From Hippasteria phrygiana (lineage: Eukaryota > Echinodermata > Asteroidea > Valvatida > Goniasteridae), in the NCBI GenBank assembly GCA_037893225.1, contig JAZGUH010000615.1, positions 434,001-498,000 on the forward strand: a stretch of 64,000 bases of DNA. Reading direction: 5' to 3'. The notes below the pieces were generated by a model. That model ran no database searches and had not been told where the DNA came from. It saw nothing but the letters and a program-made list of their open reading frames with translations. Each line of letters begins with the position of its first letter. The stretch's first letter is position 1. Made by a program: the position numbers and the translations under genes. Of the stretch, positions 34,915 through 46,652 are shown one piece after another.

Positions 34915-36600
34915 ATTGTCAGCTGAATTATCCCAAGTAGGCCTACCAGAGTTTACTAACCTCGTGCGTGATACTTCGAACTGTTTGTTTAGTATTGATA
35001 CATTTTAATACATACAAAAATTGTTAGTGTTACGCATGGCACATTCGGTAACCCTTTTAAAATAATTAAAATGTCCACTACTAATATTGCGCATCGGCAA
35101 GTGTAATACCCACAAGAATTTACATGTTAAAATTGAGACGAATTTGCAATTAAAGAAAACATGGTGCGTTACGTATGGGACTGCAAGGGGGTGGCACAAT
35201 ATTATGCATTTACCACAGTAAACCCCATAAATTGAACTTTGTCACCTGAAGTGTACTGGAGGTTTAGATGTGGCCAAGGTAAAGGACATGACGAATACTC
35301 GACAGAGGATTTGCCTTCAATAAACGTGCAATACAGCTACGTACATAGCCGCAAAAGCAAAATCTTAAAAGGACTTACGGGTACTTAGGGAGAACAAGAA
35401 CTCACAACCATCCGATCGTGTCTTAAGGTACAGAATTACAGATGTCCTCACTGCTGGGTCATGGAACTCCAACTGACGAGCAAACAGACGTCTTTGAAAA
35501 GAAAAGAAATTTGAGCTTTAAACAAAAAAGAAGTATATCTGTGTCGGTTCTTTGTGTTCTTCTCTTCATGAAAGTGATGCCGTCAAATCACTCACTTTTT
35601 TTCGATTTGCAGTGAACGATAACACTTTAAACGTGAAAGCTACTACTTGGATAGCAACCAATCGGTCAGTGAACGATTTCGCATCAAATTTCCTAGCCAA
35701 AATCATCATGGCTTTTATCGTATTTGTAAAATTATTCCTGCAAGTTTCCAAGCAAAGGGGATATTGTTTCCTTTTACCAACACTAATCTTCGCGGTCATT
35801 GAACGGATTGTGTGCCGTTCAACTTCAAATCTATTACAAATTTAGCCGATTCCAAAATAACTCCACTCTTGGTAACTCCAATTTTTTTGGTGTTTCAGAT
35901 AATACGGTCCCCCTATGGAGAAGGTCATGAGCAGTGTAATGTTAAATTGCAGCTGTTTGCATGCTGCTTTCCGGGGTAAGTCTCCGGCAGGGAATGTGTC
36001 GATGTGGGGACTGGAGTAGACGGAACGCCAATCCAATAACTTATGCAAATGCTTGGAACGCGCGTCGATGCTCGGAATGGCCGAGAGAGGCGGCAGCATT
36101 AGCCACTTAGGCCAGCGTTAGCCCTAACCCTCAGGGACCGAGCATTTTTCCACTGCAAGCCAATTAGGGCGGCATTAACCATTTCTGATCCAGTTAGAGC
36201 TGACGTCACAAGGGGAAGGGATAATGCAATTGCGGCAGTCGGGGTCGAAATTGGGGATAGATCTTAACAGCTCCCTATATGTCTAAAGCCTGATATATAG
36301 GTTCAAGTGCTGACAAAATTCATTTTCACCTAATCATTTTCTTTTCAATAAATATACAGTTAATGGGAATAACATTGCAAACATTTGTCCGAATTATTAC
36401 GTAACAGGTAACTAAATTCCGGTAGTAAAGGCACTTGACATGATTCCAGTAAGCAGATTTCATCTCTTGTAGCACCTCATGTGTGCCAGGTTACTTCTTG
36501 CGCCTGAATTTGGGAATTTTTGTTAGAGTGAATAAATGCTACTTTCTTAAAGGTATATTATCGTCTTGACCGGGAAATTCATTTCCGATAACGAATGGGA
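34915..36600. other. Gene-free region
   Basis: The open frames at 35552-35845 and 35566-35799 overlap on opposite strands and lack known motifs. GGGTACTTAGGGAGA at 35379 repeats the arm of the hairpin at 8372. No gene could be supported. Confidence 0.5.
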
Positions 36601-36607
36601 GAATGTT

Positions 36608-36720
36608 CAGACGCTGGAGAGCTTGTGCTTGTTCTGAGCAGGCGAGCGTAGTTCTGAGCATGCGCACGACTGGTAAGAACAATGGAAAAGGACCGGTACG
36701 TCTGCTGCCACCAGTATCTC
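36608..36720. repeat. MITE-like repeat with GAGCATGCGC core, copy 2
   Basis: This is the reverse-orientation relative of 18130-18269: CAGACGCTGG at the left, TCTGCTGCCACCAGTATCTC at the right, and CTGAGCATGCGCACGACT inside. Confidence 0.8.
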
Positions 36721-36879
36721 AAACGTCGTCTCCCATTATCAAAAGAAAATTCCTTTTTTTTTTGAACGAACAGTATTTGACCAATCGCCGTTGTGAGTTC
36801 TTGGACAACTCTGCCCACGTGGAGCACGCGCAATATAGAGTACAACAGCGCGATGCATACACATATATATACGCTCGTA

Positions 36880-37019
36880 AAGCCCGGTTCATACTTCATG
36901 CGAATGCGAATGCGAAGCGAATTTCATGACGTCAACAATTGAAGTTTCATTGTGACGTTCTCCGTTACCTTGACGAATTCGCTTCGCATACGCATTCGCA
37001 TGAAGTATGAACCGGGCTT
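36880..37019. repeat. MITE with long AAGCCCGGTTCATACTTCAT arms
   Basis: Arms of about 45 bp start AAGCCCGGTTCATACTTCAT and continue GCGAATGCG...GCGAAGCGAAT. They are mirrored at the right end and flanked by TA on both sides, as expected for Tc1/mariner-type target duplication. No coding content. Confidence 0.93.
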
Positions 37020-37293
37020 TAAGCGTCCGATGCACGTATCACCTTACTGACCGCAGTTGTCCAGGATTTGTTGACACAACGTAATGTATGGACCACACCT
37101 ACATGTTATGTACATCCTACCTGTAGTTGAATAATAGGCGTTTGATGTGCGTTCGTGTATTGCGTTTGGTGTGTGTTCGCGTATTGCGTTTTAGCGAAAA
37201 AGGACGCACATGTGAGCGCTTGTACGCGTTTGGACGTTTTTGTTTACGTCAAAGATTTAGAATGTCACGAGATATTCGAGAGATGCTGTAACT

Positions 37294-37387
37294 CATCCTC
37301 GACTCCATGGGCGCGTTCAGGATCGAGCAAGGCATGGTGGGAAAACATGGCGCCGCAAGATCGTACCCATGGTAACGAGGTTGGCTA
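37294..37387 (-). repeat. Dispersed repeat, copy 2 (inverted arm)
   Basis: TCCTCGACTCCATGGGCGCG...GGCATGGTGGGAAAACATGG...ACCCATGGTAACGAGGTTGG is the inverted counterpart of 37831-37937. The two form arms of an inverted pair about 443 bp apart. Confidence 0.9.
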
Positions 37388-37629
37388 TAGCTAATGCTTA
37401 GGAACGGCGTTTGTTAATATATTGTTGATGCAGTTCATTTCGGTGACAAGAAACTATCAGATCCGAATTGAAGCTGTATGCAAACCAATAAGCACTTTCG
37501 CGGTAATAAATATGCGCCATCTTGCTCACCTTAGTGGGCAAATTTACACGCGTTGCTATGTAGGCCTACGCATCGTAAATCGAAAACTTTGGCGCTTCCA
37601 AGCCATCATGCGTCCATTCCAAAATGCGA

Positions 37630-37703
37630 TGAACAGTAAAAAATAATAAATAGTGCTCACCAAAATTAGTGGCGGGTGCACTATTTATTATTTTTACTGT
37701 TCA
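37630..37703. repeat. Hairpin TGAACAGTAAAAAATAATAA
   Basis: An arm of about 26 bases (TGAACAGTAAAAAATAATAA, then ATAGTGC) is mirrored at 37677-37703 with one length difference in the A/T run, around a loop CACCAAAATTAGTGGCGGG. It lies between the two inverted arms at 37294 and 37831. Confidence 0.85.
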
Positions 37704-37830
37704 CTCACTTGATATAGTGCTACGCAGCACCCCAAATTTCTTCTCACATTCCAAAATGCGCTTGCGTCTAGCAACGCGTGTTCTTTTTGCCCCGTGAACA
37801 AGATGGCGCATATTACAGTGAAAGTGGTTA

Positions 37831-37937
37831 TTGCCAACCTCGTTACCATGGGCACGATCTTGCGGCGCCATGTTTTCCCACCATGCCTTGCTCGATCCTA
37901 ATGAAGGAACGCACACGCGCCCATGGAGTCGAGGATG
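37831..37937 (+). repeat. Dispersed repeat, copy 3 (inverted arm)
   Basis: It begins TTGCCAACCTCGTTACCATG and ends CCCATGGAGTCGAGGATGGG. It has the same orientation as 15825-15931. Confidence 0.9.
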
Positions 37938-37983
37938 GGTTATTGCTGACATTTCCTACAAACTACACAATACAAGACAGGGC

Positions 37984-38384
37984 TGCGTTCCACTCACGCT
38001 ACCTGTTTGCGCAAACGTTCGCCTACGTTTTTAGTTGGCGCCAGTCGAAGTGGGCGAAATTCCATAAATTACGTTGTCAAAATGGCGGCGCCCAGCATGA
38101 CAGTGACAACGTTTGTTTGGCGGCTGCACAGATTTTAGAAGAATTGATGACAGTTCCCTGTGATTCGTCCCCAGAAATATATCAGATTTTTGGGAATCCA
38201 CCATTAACGAAAAGTATGAAACGTAAATCATTTCCATGACAAGATTCAAGAAAACTGTCATCTGCTTACCTCTCCGCCATCTTTAAAATACGTCACCGGC
38301 CAGCAGCGAACAGCTCCGGATGTCGTTCGCCGTTTTCGCTAACGTTCGCCAACATAATTGGCGCACATTGCGTTCCACTCACGC
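37984..38384. other. Segment bounded by two TGCGTTCCACTCACGC words, with an ATGGCGGCGCCC start context
   Basis: The 16-mer TGCGTTCCACTCACGC occurs at 37984 and again at 38369. Between them lies AAAATGGCGGCGCCC, a start context that looks like a gene's first codons, but that frame stops after 18 codons. The overlapping frame continues QILEELMTVP...SFP and stops at 38237-38239. It could be a captured promoter/first exon inside a repeat. I do not call a gene. Confidence 0.35.
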
Positions 38385-38599
38385 GTACAACGCTAACGTT
38401 GGTTTACGACTGGGGAACACCCACCTAGAGTCCACGGGTAATATATCAATGTTTGTTTGGTAAGTCTATCGGGCTATTACAAACTGTCTGTGCAAACCGT
38501 GTCGAGTCACACGGAAGAAAGAAGCCGCCCTCGACATCTCTATACAGGCTGAACCTAAACTAAAAAAACAAAACCGAGGGAAAAAAGGGTTACTGTTAA

Positions 38600-38817
38600 A
38601 ACCCCTTGAGCACGGTATTTTACGGGAGACGTCGGGGTGTTGCGGCGGCTCTGGCAGCCAAGCGAAACGGCCACAATGTGTTTGTGCAGTCAAGCATGAC
38701 ATATATACACAATAATCCAACAATGGATTGAAACTGCACAAAACAGCGGCCAATGGCGTCATCCGGCCTGGTGGCACTGTTGTTTTGCGCCATATGGCGT
38801 CTTCCGTACGCAAAGGG
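38600..38817. mobile_element. piggyBac-like MITE, copy 2
   Basis: It is close to copy 1 (30514-30723) along its length: ACGGGAGACGTCGGGGTGTT, GGCAGCCAAGCGAA, AATGGCGTCATCCGGCCTGG and the terminal CGTCTTCCGTACGCAAAGGG. TTAA lies at 38596 and 38821, each a few bases off the ends. Confidence 0.8.
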
Positions 38818-38824
38818 TTATTAA

Positions 38825-40883
38825 AAAATATACATGTCACGCATAGGCCTATATCAACTATTGCATCATAAAGTAGGAGTTAAAACCATTCTTTTAGGCT
38901 ACAGTCACGTATGGCCGAGTATCATTGTCCTCAAAACCATAGACAAAATTCAGAAATGGACAAGTCAGGTGTTATGCTTTGAACTTGCGTGTAGGCAATG
39001 GATGTCTGCTGGAAAACGGGAAAATGACATTATGATATGTTTGTTATGTTGATTGTACTGTTGAATCAGGAATGTTCGCTCTGCGGGATGAATCTTAGGT
39101 TGCCTGCAAACTTCCTGTTTGGTGGAACGTGTTGACGACGAAAACCCTCAGTTCAACTGTTAGCTGAACCATCTCGCCAAGATTTGCTGTGAATTATCAT
39201 AAATGCACATACCCACTAAATGGTAACCACAAGAGAGTTATTACAGTTACATAAGGCAATGTCTTCCATGCACGAATGGCCACACATTCATTTAGTCAAC
39301 ACATGGTTAGATAAAGAAGCATGACATGGTGTAGAAGTATAGTTCTGTTCATTTGCATTTACCGTGGTTTGTAAAACACCCCTTTAGCTATTTAATGGTT
39401 CGTGCCACGCGCGAGTAGTGCTAAACATTTCCTTATATAGAAATTGACGCGCGGGACGCGCTCGCCAGCTGGTGGGGCTCTCAACCAATAGGAACGGGTA
39501 AATTAGGTATTCATGAATGACAAATAATACAATGGCTGATAATAACAATAAATTAAAGCGTTTCACAGTGATGCATTCACATCATTCGCAATAATATATC
39601 ATTCACATCATAATAATTGAAGAAAACACGTTAACATTTACTGTCGTTTTTCATAAATACTTTTCTATTGTTAGGTTACTCGTGGTTTTGCATGCATGTC
39701 GTATTTGGGGCCAAATTTGAGGCTACATTGCCTGATATCGATTTTTAGCCAAGACTTTTCTTTTTTACGGAAAAGTAGCCACATTTTGATATTATATCTT
39801 TAAAAAGGCAAACATGAAAATCAACAGTTAAATATGAACGTGTTAGAAGTTCTATTTAAACAGCGTCCTAAAGTTTGGTATAACTGCTATTCGCATCGTC
39901 TGTTTTAGGAATTGAAAGTTTACTTGTTGGAATATCAACAGCCAGAAGGTTGACCGCATAAATAAATATATTAGGCCTGTTTTTCTGAAGACGAACAGGA
40001 CGTTGACCGAAACGTTGAGTTTATCTATTCTTAAAATTATCTATCACAAATTAAAATCAGGGGAACCAGTCAATTCTTAAAGATTTTTTGGGTAAATAAT
40101 GAAACCCAATTTTGAAAAGATCTTCACATTCGAAAAGAAGTCTTAACAGCCCCAACCTGTCCCTTCAATCAATGAGAACTAAACTGCAGATATCCTCCAG
40201 CGAATTGACAATCGCCTATTGCGAAATGAGGTTATTCTGCCGTACCACAGCAACATAAAGGATAGGTGCATGCGCTGTGGAGTATGTCGATCATTTTAGA
40301 AAACGCGGTTTCTAATTATGCGACACTTGGTAACGGCAAGTATCGAATACCACAGGTATCATGTTACATTCCCTCATTACGAAACAGTACCGGTAATCAT
40401 AAGGGCGTCTTTTAGGGGAATGTAGATTTAGAAACACGAGACAAAACAACCCGAGGTGTTCTTTGTCTCAAGCACACCACAGAATTGAAAACGAAAAAGA
40501 AATGAAAACTGCGGTGCATTCTGGGAAGTAGAGGAGCCGAAAAATGGCGTCCCACGATCCCGCCTAGACATATAAAGCTGTTTTTGGTAAACGTCAACTG
40601 GCTTCCGGTTAGAAACAAATTCCAAATTGAAAAATTCGAAGAGCACTCGCCAATGTCTTTATCTTTACTATTTCGGTGATCAATTTGCAATATTAAAAAA
40701 ATGTTGTCACTTGAAATAGGCCTACCTCCTTTTCCTTCACACGACCACATTATTGTAGTTTCTCAGCTCAGTCCAGTCAAATAGCAAAGTAATTTCACAA
40801 AAATAGGACGCCACACACGTTGCAGGTCCTATACGGTGCCCTCGTAGTTTATGTGTAGACTTCTTCGCAAATATAAATACCGC
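38825..40883. other. Gene-free region
   Basis: No coding feature was seen. It contains the second GAAGACG...CGAAACGTTG motif (39985-40019), one TAGGCCTA (40717) and one TACCGGTA (40388). The open frames around 40412-40750 have no family signature. Confidence 0.5.
39985..40019 (+). repeat. GAAGACGA...CGAAACGTTG repeat, copy 2
   Basis: CTGAAGACGAACAGGACGTT, then GACCGAAACGTTGAG, has the same layout as 17730-17768. Confidence 0.6.
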
Positions 40884-40987
40884 CTGGTTGAGACGTACGT
40901 CACAATGGTCAAAAGGGATTGTGGGAAGGAATGAGACTGCTTTTTCCTTCCCAAAATGCCTTTTGACCATTGAGACGTCTCAACCAG
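40884..40987. repeat. MITE, CTGGTTGAGACGT family
   Basis: CTGGTTGAGACGTACGTCAC, AATGGTCAAAAGG and GGGAAGGAA at the left are mirrored by TTCCTTCCC, CCTTTTGACCATT and ACGTCTCAACCAG at the right, with a central spacer of about 15 bases. A GAGGGCGC word follows at 40992. A half copy lies at 11790. Confidence 0.92.
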
Positions 40988-42020
40988 AGGAGAGGGCGCT
41001 GCACCGCGGCGACCACCCAGTGTATGAAGCTCCTAATTTGATGTTGTTTTTGCCCAATTTTCTTCGTCTTTTTACTGTGTTTTTATATTTATATATTTTA
41101 TCAGAGTTCATGTTTTTGAATGTTTTTAATGCTTCTTGATAATCCACTGGGAAGAAAATTCTCATGTTTTTAACGTGATCGAATACAATTTGAATCTTGA
41201 ATCTATTTGCGATATTGTCTATTCTCGCCAAATCGTGGATTTTGAGGTTAGTTTGTACGCTGTATCCCCTCGTCAACATTTCAATACCAAAAATACAATT
41301 CTGTGATGTCGGCGTCGTCGTTTGATGTATAATTATGTCTGTCATAGTAATTATATTGGCAACATTTTCATTTTCCATTAGAATGAACTCCCATCATAAT
41401 CACCATAGTAATTACCCAAACATGGCCTTTTCCCATGGCAGTTAATAATCAACGGACCAACATATGTGCATGGTTCTAACAAAAAACACATAACAATTAT
41501 GTTATGTCATATTTACAAAAATAAACAGAACAAGGTATACACACTACAAAGCTACCGGCAGAATTGTGTAATCCCGGCTTGAGAAACAGTGTCCGATCCA
41601 CTGATCTCCATGTATAAAAATCTAGATAGATCGCTGGCTGGTTATTAAAGTTGACGGCACCGTCCACCATCTTTCTACTCCACGCGATGCGCGAACGTAC
41701 GTACAAACTAGTACAAGCATGGCGTAAGCAGGCGCTATAGCCCAGGCAGCAATGGTGTATGTGTGTTCCCGGAGTGGTAATATGGCAGCTGCTGGCGACA
41801 GTTCTTCGTGCAACGCGCAACGGCCAATCAGCTATCCACATTTTTACCGACTACACGAATTACAATTCGACTTAACGAGAACCCGCAAAATCTGAGGCAA
41901 ACAACCATGTCGTATACACGATTCCATAGGGCGATAGGTAAACTGTCCGATTTCATAATGTAAGAGATGACTAAACTGGTAGAGGCAATTGACGCGATGC
42001 AAATGAGGAAATTTCCTTAG

Positions 42021-42242
42021 GAATCTGAATCATTTCAAGTGAGTCATGTTCGTTCCCTCCTCCGCAGGAAGGTGTTCCAGTGGCCTTTCATCGTTAGTTC
42101 CCCCGTCCAAACTTTCAGGCACTCTACTCGCCTGGCTGTCTCATCACATCCTTTCACTGTTGTTGTTCCAGAGCCTCGTACTGTACTCTCCAAGTTTCCC
42201 CCTCGTACTGTCTCTTTTTGGAACTCTTTAAATAACCTGTAA
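42021..42242 (+). pseudogene. LINE reverse transcriptase C-terminal fragment
   Basis: The open frame of 73 codons ends PRTVSFWNSLNNL. The preceding residues include RKVFQWPF, STRLAVSSHPFTVV and VPEPRTVLSKF. The pattern of scattered Arg and Ser followed by an aromatic-W-N-S-L ending is typical of the C-terminus of non-LTR (CR1/L2-like) reverse transcriptases. The RT catalytic domain is missing upstream, where a stop at 42018 closes the frame, so this is a 5'-truncated dead copy with its 3' UTR following. The family call is from memory of the pattern. Confidence 0.6.
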
Positions 42243-44971
42243 AACCTGCTTCCCTTCCACATAATCTGTTCACAATTCAAACTCAAATTAAATGTAAATG
42301 GACCCTCTGTGATTTCTGTCTTTTTTTTGCTTTTGTAGCCCACACCTTCAGTGGCCTTTTGGCCTTGTGTTAGGCAATAACCATACAAAAATGACATCGG
42401 ACAATTAAAAAAAGAATTTTTAGAGTGCATTATTTAGAAATTAAAACTAAAATCATAAATCATAAATTCTTAATAAATATAAAATAATTAAATACATGTC
42501 GAGAACAAGAATACACGTTGATGTGACGCGCGCAGTCGGGTACTAGTATACTGAAAGCAGTTGTTTACTACAGGCACGCATGCTTGCGAGAATAGACTAC
42601 ATCCGCGCAACTGTGGTGCTATTTCCCAAGCTTTCTATACATACTCCTTTTAGTCTGATAAACTAGAGCTGTATATGAATAAGTTGGCTACAAAGCATGA
42701 TATTTTTAGTCTTCATAATCTGTCCAGCTTTAAAGAAACTGTTCCTTCCGTTTCAAGAAACCGTTTTAATTAATAACTCAAGACTGTCTCCGCCCATAAA
42801 TATAACCTTTTCTAGATGTGCGTCATTACTTATAAAAGGGTTATTCCATAAATACTGGTGTCCATGTTACATCTGACATGTATAAGATTTTGCCATTCAG
42901 GACACATTCTTTAATGTCTTCGATCTCCAAGAGTGATTATGCAAAGCAAAGTGCCTGTCAAACAAGTAAAAAATAGTGTGAAGTCAATTTTAATGATACT
43001 TGATGGGAAATTACACAGGTCAGGTGTAACAGGGACACCAACAAATGTCACACTTTTGGACCCCAAATTTATAGAATTACCAAAAATGCTGTTCGCCGCA
43101 TCCCTGAAACACATACACAGTGAGTGTTTGCACGACTCCGCACATGTAGGCGTGGTAAGGAATGTTTAAAACCCTAGGCAGAAAAGGGGCATGACGTCAC
43201 ATTCACTTTTGTGGGCGGGGCATGATTGCCTTTTCTGTCACAAGTCTCGATAAAAGCTACACAAAATACATCCAAATATTGTTGTGTTTCTCGTGTATTC
43301 ATCATTGTCCTATTTACGGCATTTCCTGTGTATATTTTGGCAAACATTTAATAAGCAAGTCCGCGGCGACAACATTTGTCATAATCTGATGAGTTCCAGA
43401 GCACCATAAAATCGCCAATGATCTTTGAAATTATTCTCGTTAGTGCATCAGTTCCGTCCTGTGCAAGGAGTCAATTTATGATCTAAAGATCTTTGACCAT
43501 CTCTGCTTTCCATCAGAGTTGCAATCAACCCTTACTGACTGCTGAATGTCGCTTGCAATGCAGACTTAATACAGCATAGGGGTCTGAGCGGCGACCAGCA
43601 CAATAGTACGTGCCGAAGCATGGCAACAGCTAGCTCGCTGCTGCACCCCTGGGGACGAGATGGATAGTTCTGCCTCGCACTGCCGTTAATGGCAACCCCT
43701 ACCACTCATGACATAAGCGCAGCACAGGGAACAATGCACAGCTTCGATTCCCCCACAGGCGATCCTATCACGATTGAAAAAATTCAATTACTTTTTTTTT
43801 TCTTTTAAAGAAAGGAAACACGAAACCAAGACTTTCAGAATACAACTTACATTGTAAAGATAAATTCCAACACTTACGTAAAGTATGCAAATTAATTATC
43901 AATATTGTCTCGTATTAAGAGGATAATCTTCAGGGGAAAAAAAGAGGGTGCACAATAGGAATTAACTGTGTTTCGATATCAAGACTGAAATGCCTCATGG
44001 ACCAAGTGATAATATAGATTTAATATAGAAAACATGCAGTGAATATCCGGTTCAACTTGCTTTTAGGCATAACACCGTACCACGATAAACATTAGATAAT
44101 TAAGAGCTTGTTTTAGGTGAAAAAAGGACAGAGTTTTTAAATTGGCAGAAAATTCTTCCATCAGTTTATGCATGAGGGCGCTGTTTGGGATTGATAATTT
44201 GCTACACCTTGTGAAAAGAGCATAAAAACAGTGCTAAAATCAATCCTTCAAAATAGCCAACCAACAAAGTTTAGGGGAAATAATTGGCTACTATTCAAGT
44301 CCAAACCAGCTGTATAACAGGAACATTAAGTCAGACAGGGAAATAACTCCAAACGAAATGATGAAAATATTTGTAGAGAATGGATACACTGCCTACGATA
44401 GCATCCTACTCACTCGCATAAAAATTGTTGAAATTAGTTCTGGTATTGCTACAAAGTAATTTATAATAACGAGGAAAGAAATCTGTCCTACATGCATTTC
44501 AAGTTTTAAAACATAGTTTCTTTAACTTGCACTTATATCGCCGTAGGTCATCTATAACACCTATACACATCATTACGAAAACAACAACATGACAACGATG
44601 TCTTTTTATGTCTTATTTAATTCAAAGGTAATGGAAGGCTTTACCTATTGGAGATTAGAAATACAATTACAGACGCACCATGTGAAGTGATTACCGGTAA
44701 TTCTTTAGAAAAGTGATGTAGGTTCTGAAAATAATCACAGGTTAAATTAGACGTTTCGGTCAGTGTGATCTGATCGTCATCATGATATGACTATTGTCTT
44801 CTGGTGACGGTCAGAGCATGTTAAATGAAATGTCGAGTAGGCCCTAAATATACCAATGGCTCTTATTTATCTGTTCTTTCTTGGGTCACTGACATGGTGT
44901 ATCTGTAAACTTCTTCTATTTTCTTCATTTTCTTGTTCAATTCTGTCCCAAAAACAATAGACTGGCCCATG
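42243..44971. other. Gene-free region
   Basis: Just after the LINE fragment comes its likely 3' UTR, with the Cys/Gly-type tail words TTTTGGCCTTGTGTTAGG. Open frame 42933-43169 (plus) has no known motif. 43500-43760 is GC-richer without a supported ORF. CRE-like TGACGTCA occurs at 43192. The third GACGTTTCGG motif is at 44750. Confidence 0.45.
44750..44782 (-). repeat. GAAGACGA...CGAAACGTC repeat, copy 3 (inverted)
   Basis: GACGTTTCGGTCAGTGTGAT, then CTGATCGTCATC, is the reverse complement of the motif at 17730 and 39985. Confidence 0.5.
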
Positions 44972-45104
44972 TAAGCTCCTCCCCTGACGTATTGGCATTA
45001 CAGCCGCGACTATACATGTATTGTCCGACAAATGTCCAACATGTATGATTGACGTGACTGCGCGAGACTGTGATTGGTCAATACGCCAAAAAGGGCGGAG
45101 CTTA
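44972..45104. repeat. MITE, copy 2 of the family at 15673
   Basis: The left end AAGCTCCTCCCCTGACGTAT is mirrored by ATACGCC...GGGCGGAGCTT at the right. TGTGATTGGTCAATACGCC matches the arm of copy 1. Confidence 0.8.
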
Positions 45105-45984
45105 TTGGGTAGATCTATTCCTGAATCGTCTGTGTTAAAAATGTATTACAAAGGGTATTAGCAATACACGCTCAGACTACATATAAAACGAGTTTGTATA
45201 TTGAAAACCATGCGTAAAATGGTCATATATCACAGTTGCGGCTTTAAAGACGGAATGTCTAGCCATCCATTTGCAGTACCGGTAATGGACGATATTTTAT
45301 CATTTTTGTGTTTTTCTGTCATTTCACTTTCACGCGAAGTCACGATCTGGTAAATTAGTAGCAATCTTCAGATCTTTCCGTTTGAAAAAAAATTATATAA
45401 GTAAAATATTGAGAGCTCTGTCTCGACCACGTGATAAATGGGCAACTGTGCAAACACTTTACAGTTATTGTTGTTTGAATATCAGTACGTAATATGAACA
45501 TGAATGTTGATTAGACTCGAAATGGGAATTATGAACTTCAACGCCTGATATCGAACTACTCTAACTGAATGCTTTTGAATAGGCCTATGAAACGCATTTT
45601 TCCTGATCGATCAGTTAGATAAGAGAATACGTTCGACACAAATTTGACGTTTGAAACAACTGCCGCATTTCTGCTGTCGAACGCCATCTACTGCATGCGA
45701 CGTTTGAAGCATGCTTTCGAACACAAAATGCCGCTTCAGTGACGCCATTAACGCCCTGTCATACTCATAAATTGTTGGCACAGTCCTGAAAGGTCTAAGA
45801 AGGATCACAACTCAACAAATCAAAAAATTCGGTGCCAGCAAAAAGAAATATTGTGTTTGCAGAGCGTGTGAGAAGTTTTATGCTTTGATATTTTATTCTT
45901 AGCAATTTTCGTTGCCAAGGTGAACTCTCCAGACGCAAACAAATTACATGTACTCACACTGTGCTGGTTGCTTTTAGTATTTTA
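45105..45984. other. Gene-free stretch
   Basis: AT-rich sequence without supported genes. It holds TACCGGTA at 45277 and TAGGCCTA at 45580. Confidence 0.5.
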
Positions 45985-46147
45985 AGGGCCGGTCTCATAG
46001 GCCACGATAACAACGACGATAACGAAAACGGTAAGAATGAACGCCATTCATTGAAAGTGTCGCACGTGTAATACGCGCACGTCCCATAAAGAGCGTCTAT
46101 TCGAATCGTTTTCGACATCGCGATCGTGGCCTGTGTGGCCGGCCCTT
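45985..46147. repeat. MITE, GGGCCGGTC family, copy 1
   Basis: GGGCCGGTCTCATAGGCCAC, GATAACAACGACGATAACG at the left pairs with TTCGACATCGCGATCGTGGC and GTGTGGCCGGCCC at the right. The element is about 160 bp. Confidence 0.88.
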
Positions 46148-46150
46148 CAG

Positions 46151-46402
46151 GCCGGGAATCCATCTGTCCATATTGCGTTATGCGTAATGCGTAAAGGGCC
46201 TGTCACATTGGCACGATAAACGACGACGATAACAAAAACGATGAGAACGCCATTGATTGGTAAAATTGTTGCGCGAGCAATACACGTGCGTTCCACCCAC
46301 CAATAGAGAGCGTTTATTCGCATCGTTTTCGTTTTCGCCATCGTTATCGTGGCCAGTGTGACCGGCCCCTAAAGGCCGCAATACGGACGTAAGGATTCCC
46401 GG
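46151..46402. repeat. Inverted repeat (CCGGGAATCC...TATTGCG) split by a second MITE
   Basis: GCCGGGAATCC, TGTCCATATTGCG at 46151-46179 is mirrored by CGCAATACGGAC, GGATTCCCGG at 46377-46402. The MITE at 46195-46370 sits between the two arms, so it was probably inserted into an older foldback. Confidence 0.75.
46195..46370. repeat. MITE, GGGCCGGTC family, copy 2
   Basis: AGGGCCTGTCACATTGGCAC, GATAAACGACGACG at the left and CGTTATCGTGGCCAGTGTGA, CCGGCCCCT at the right. It is similar to copy 1 throughout and has the same orientation. Confidence 0.88.
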
Positions 46403-46652
46403 TCTTAATTAAAGCACGAAAAGGGAATTTCTTGGTCATTCAAACCATACCGGTATCAATGTACAGAAAGAGGTGTATATAACTTCATACAAAACGGATA
46501 AATGTATAGACTTCATGAAATTATCACGTCGGGGAACTTCACTAGGCCTATGGCTTGCACATGTTCTCGGATGTGTAGTCAATTGCCAAACAAAATGTGG
46601 ACTAACTAAAGTTGGTAAATTGGGGCATTATTATTTTGAAAAAAAAAGTTTT

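Noticed and set aside
37778..38239. 153-codon plus-strand frame
   Set aside because: Its first half runs through a dispersed repeat arm, and no ATG context supports it. Only the repeat-bounded segment is noted.
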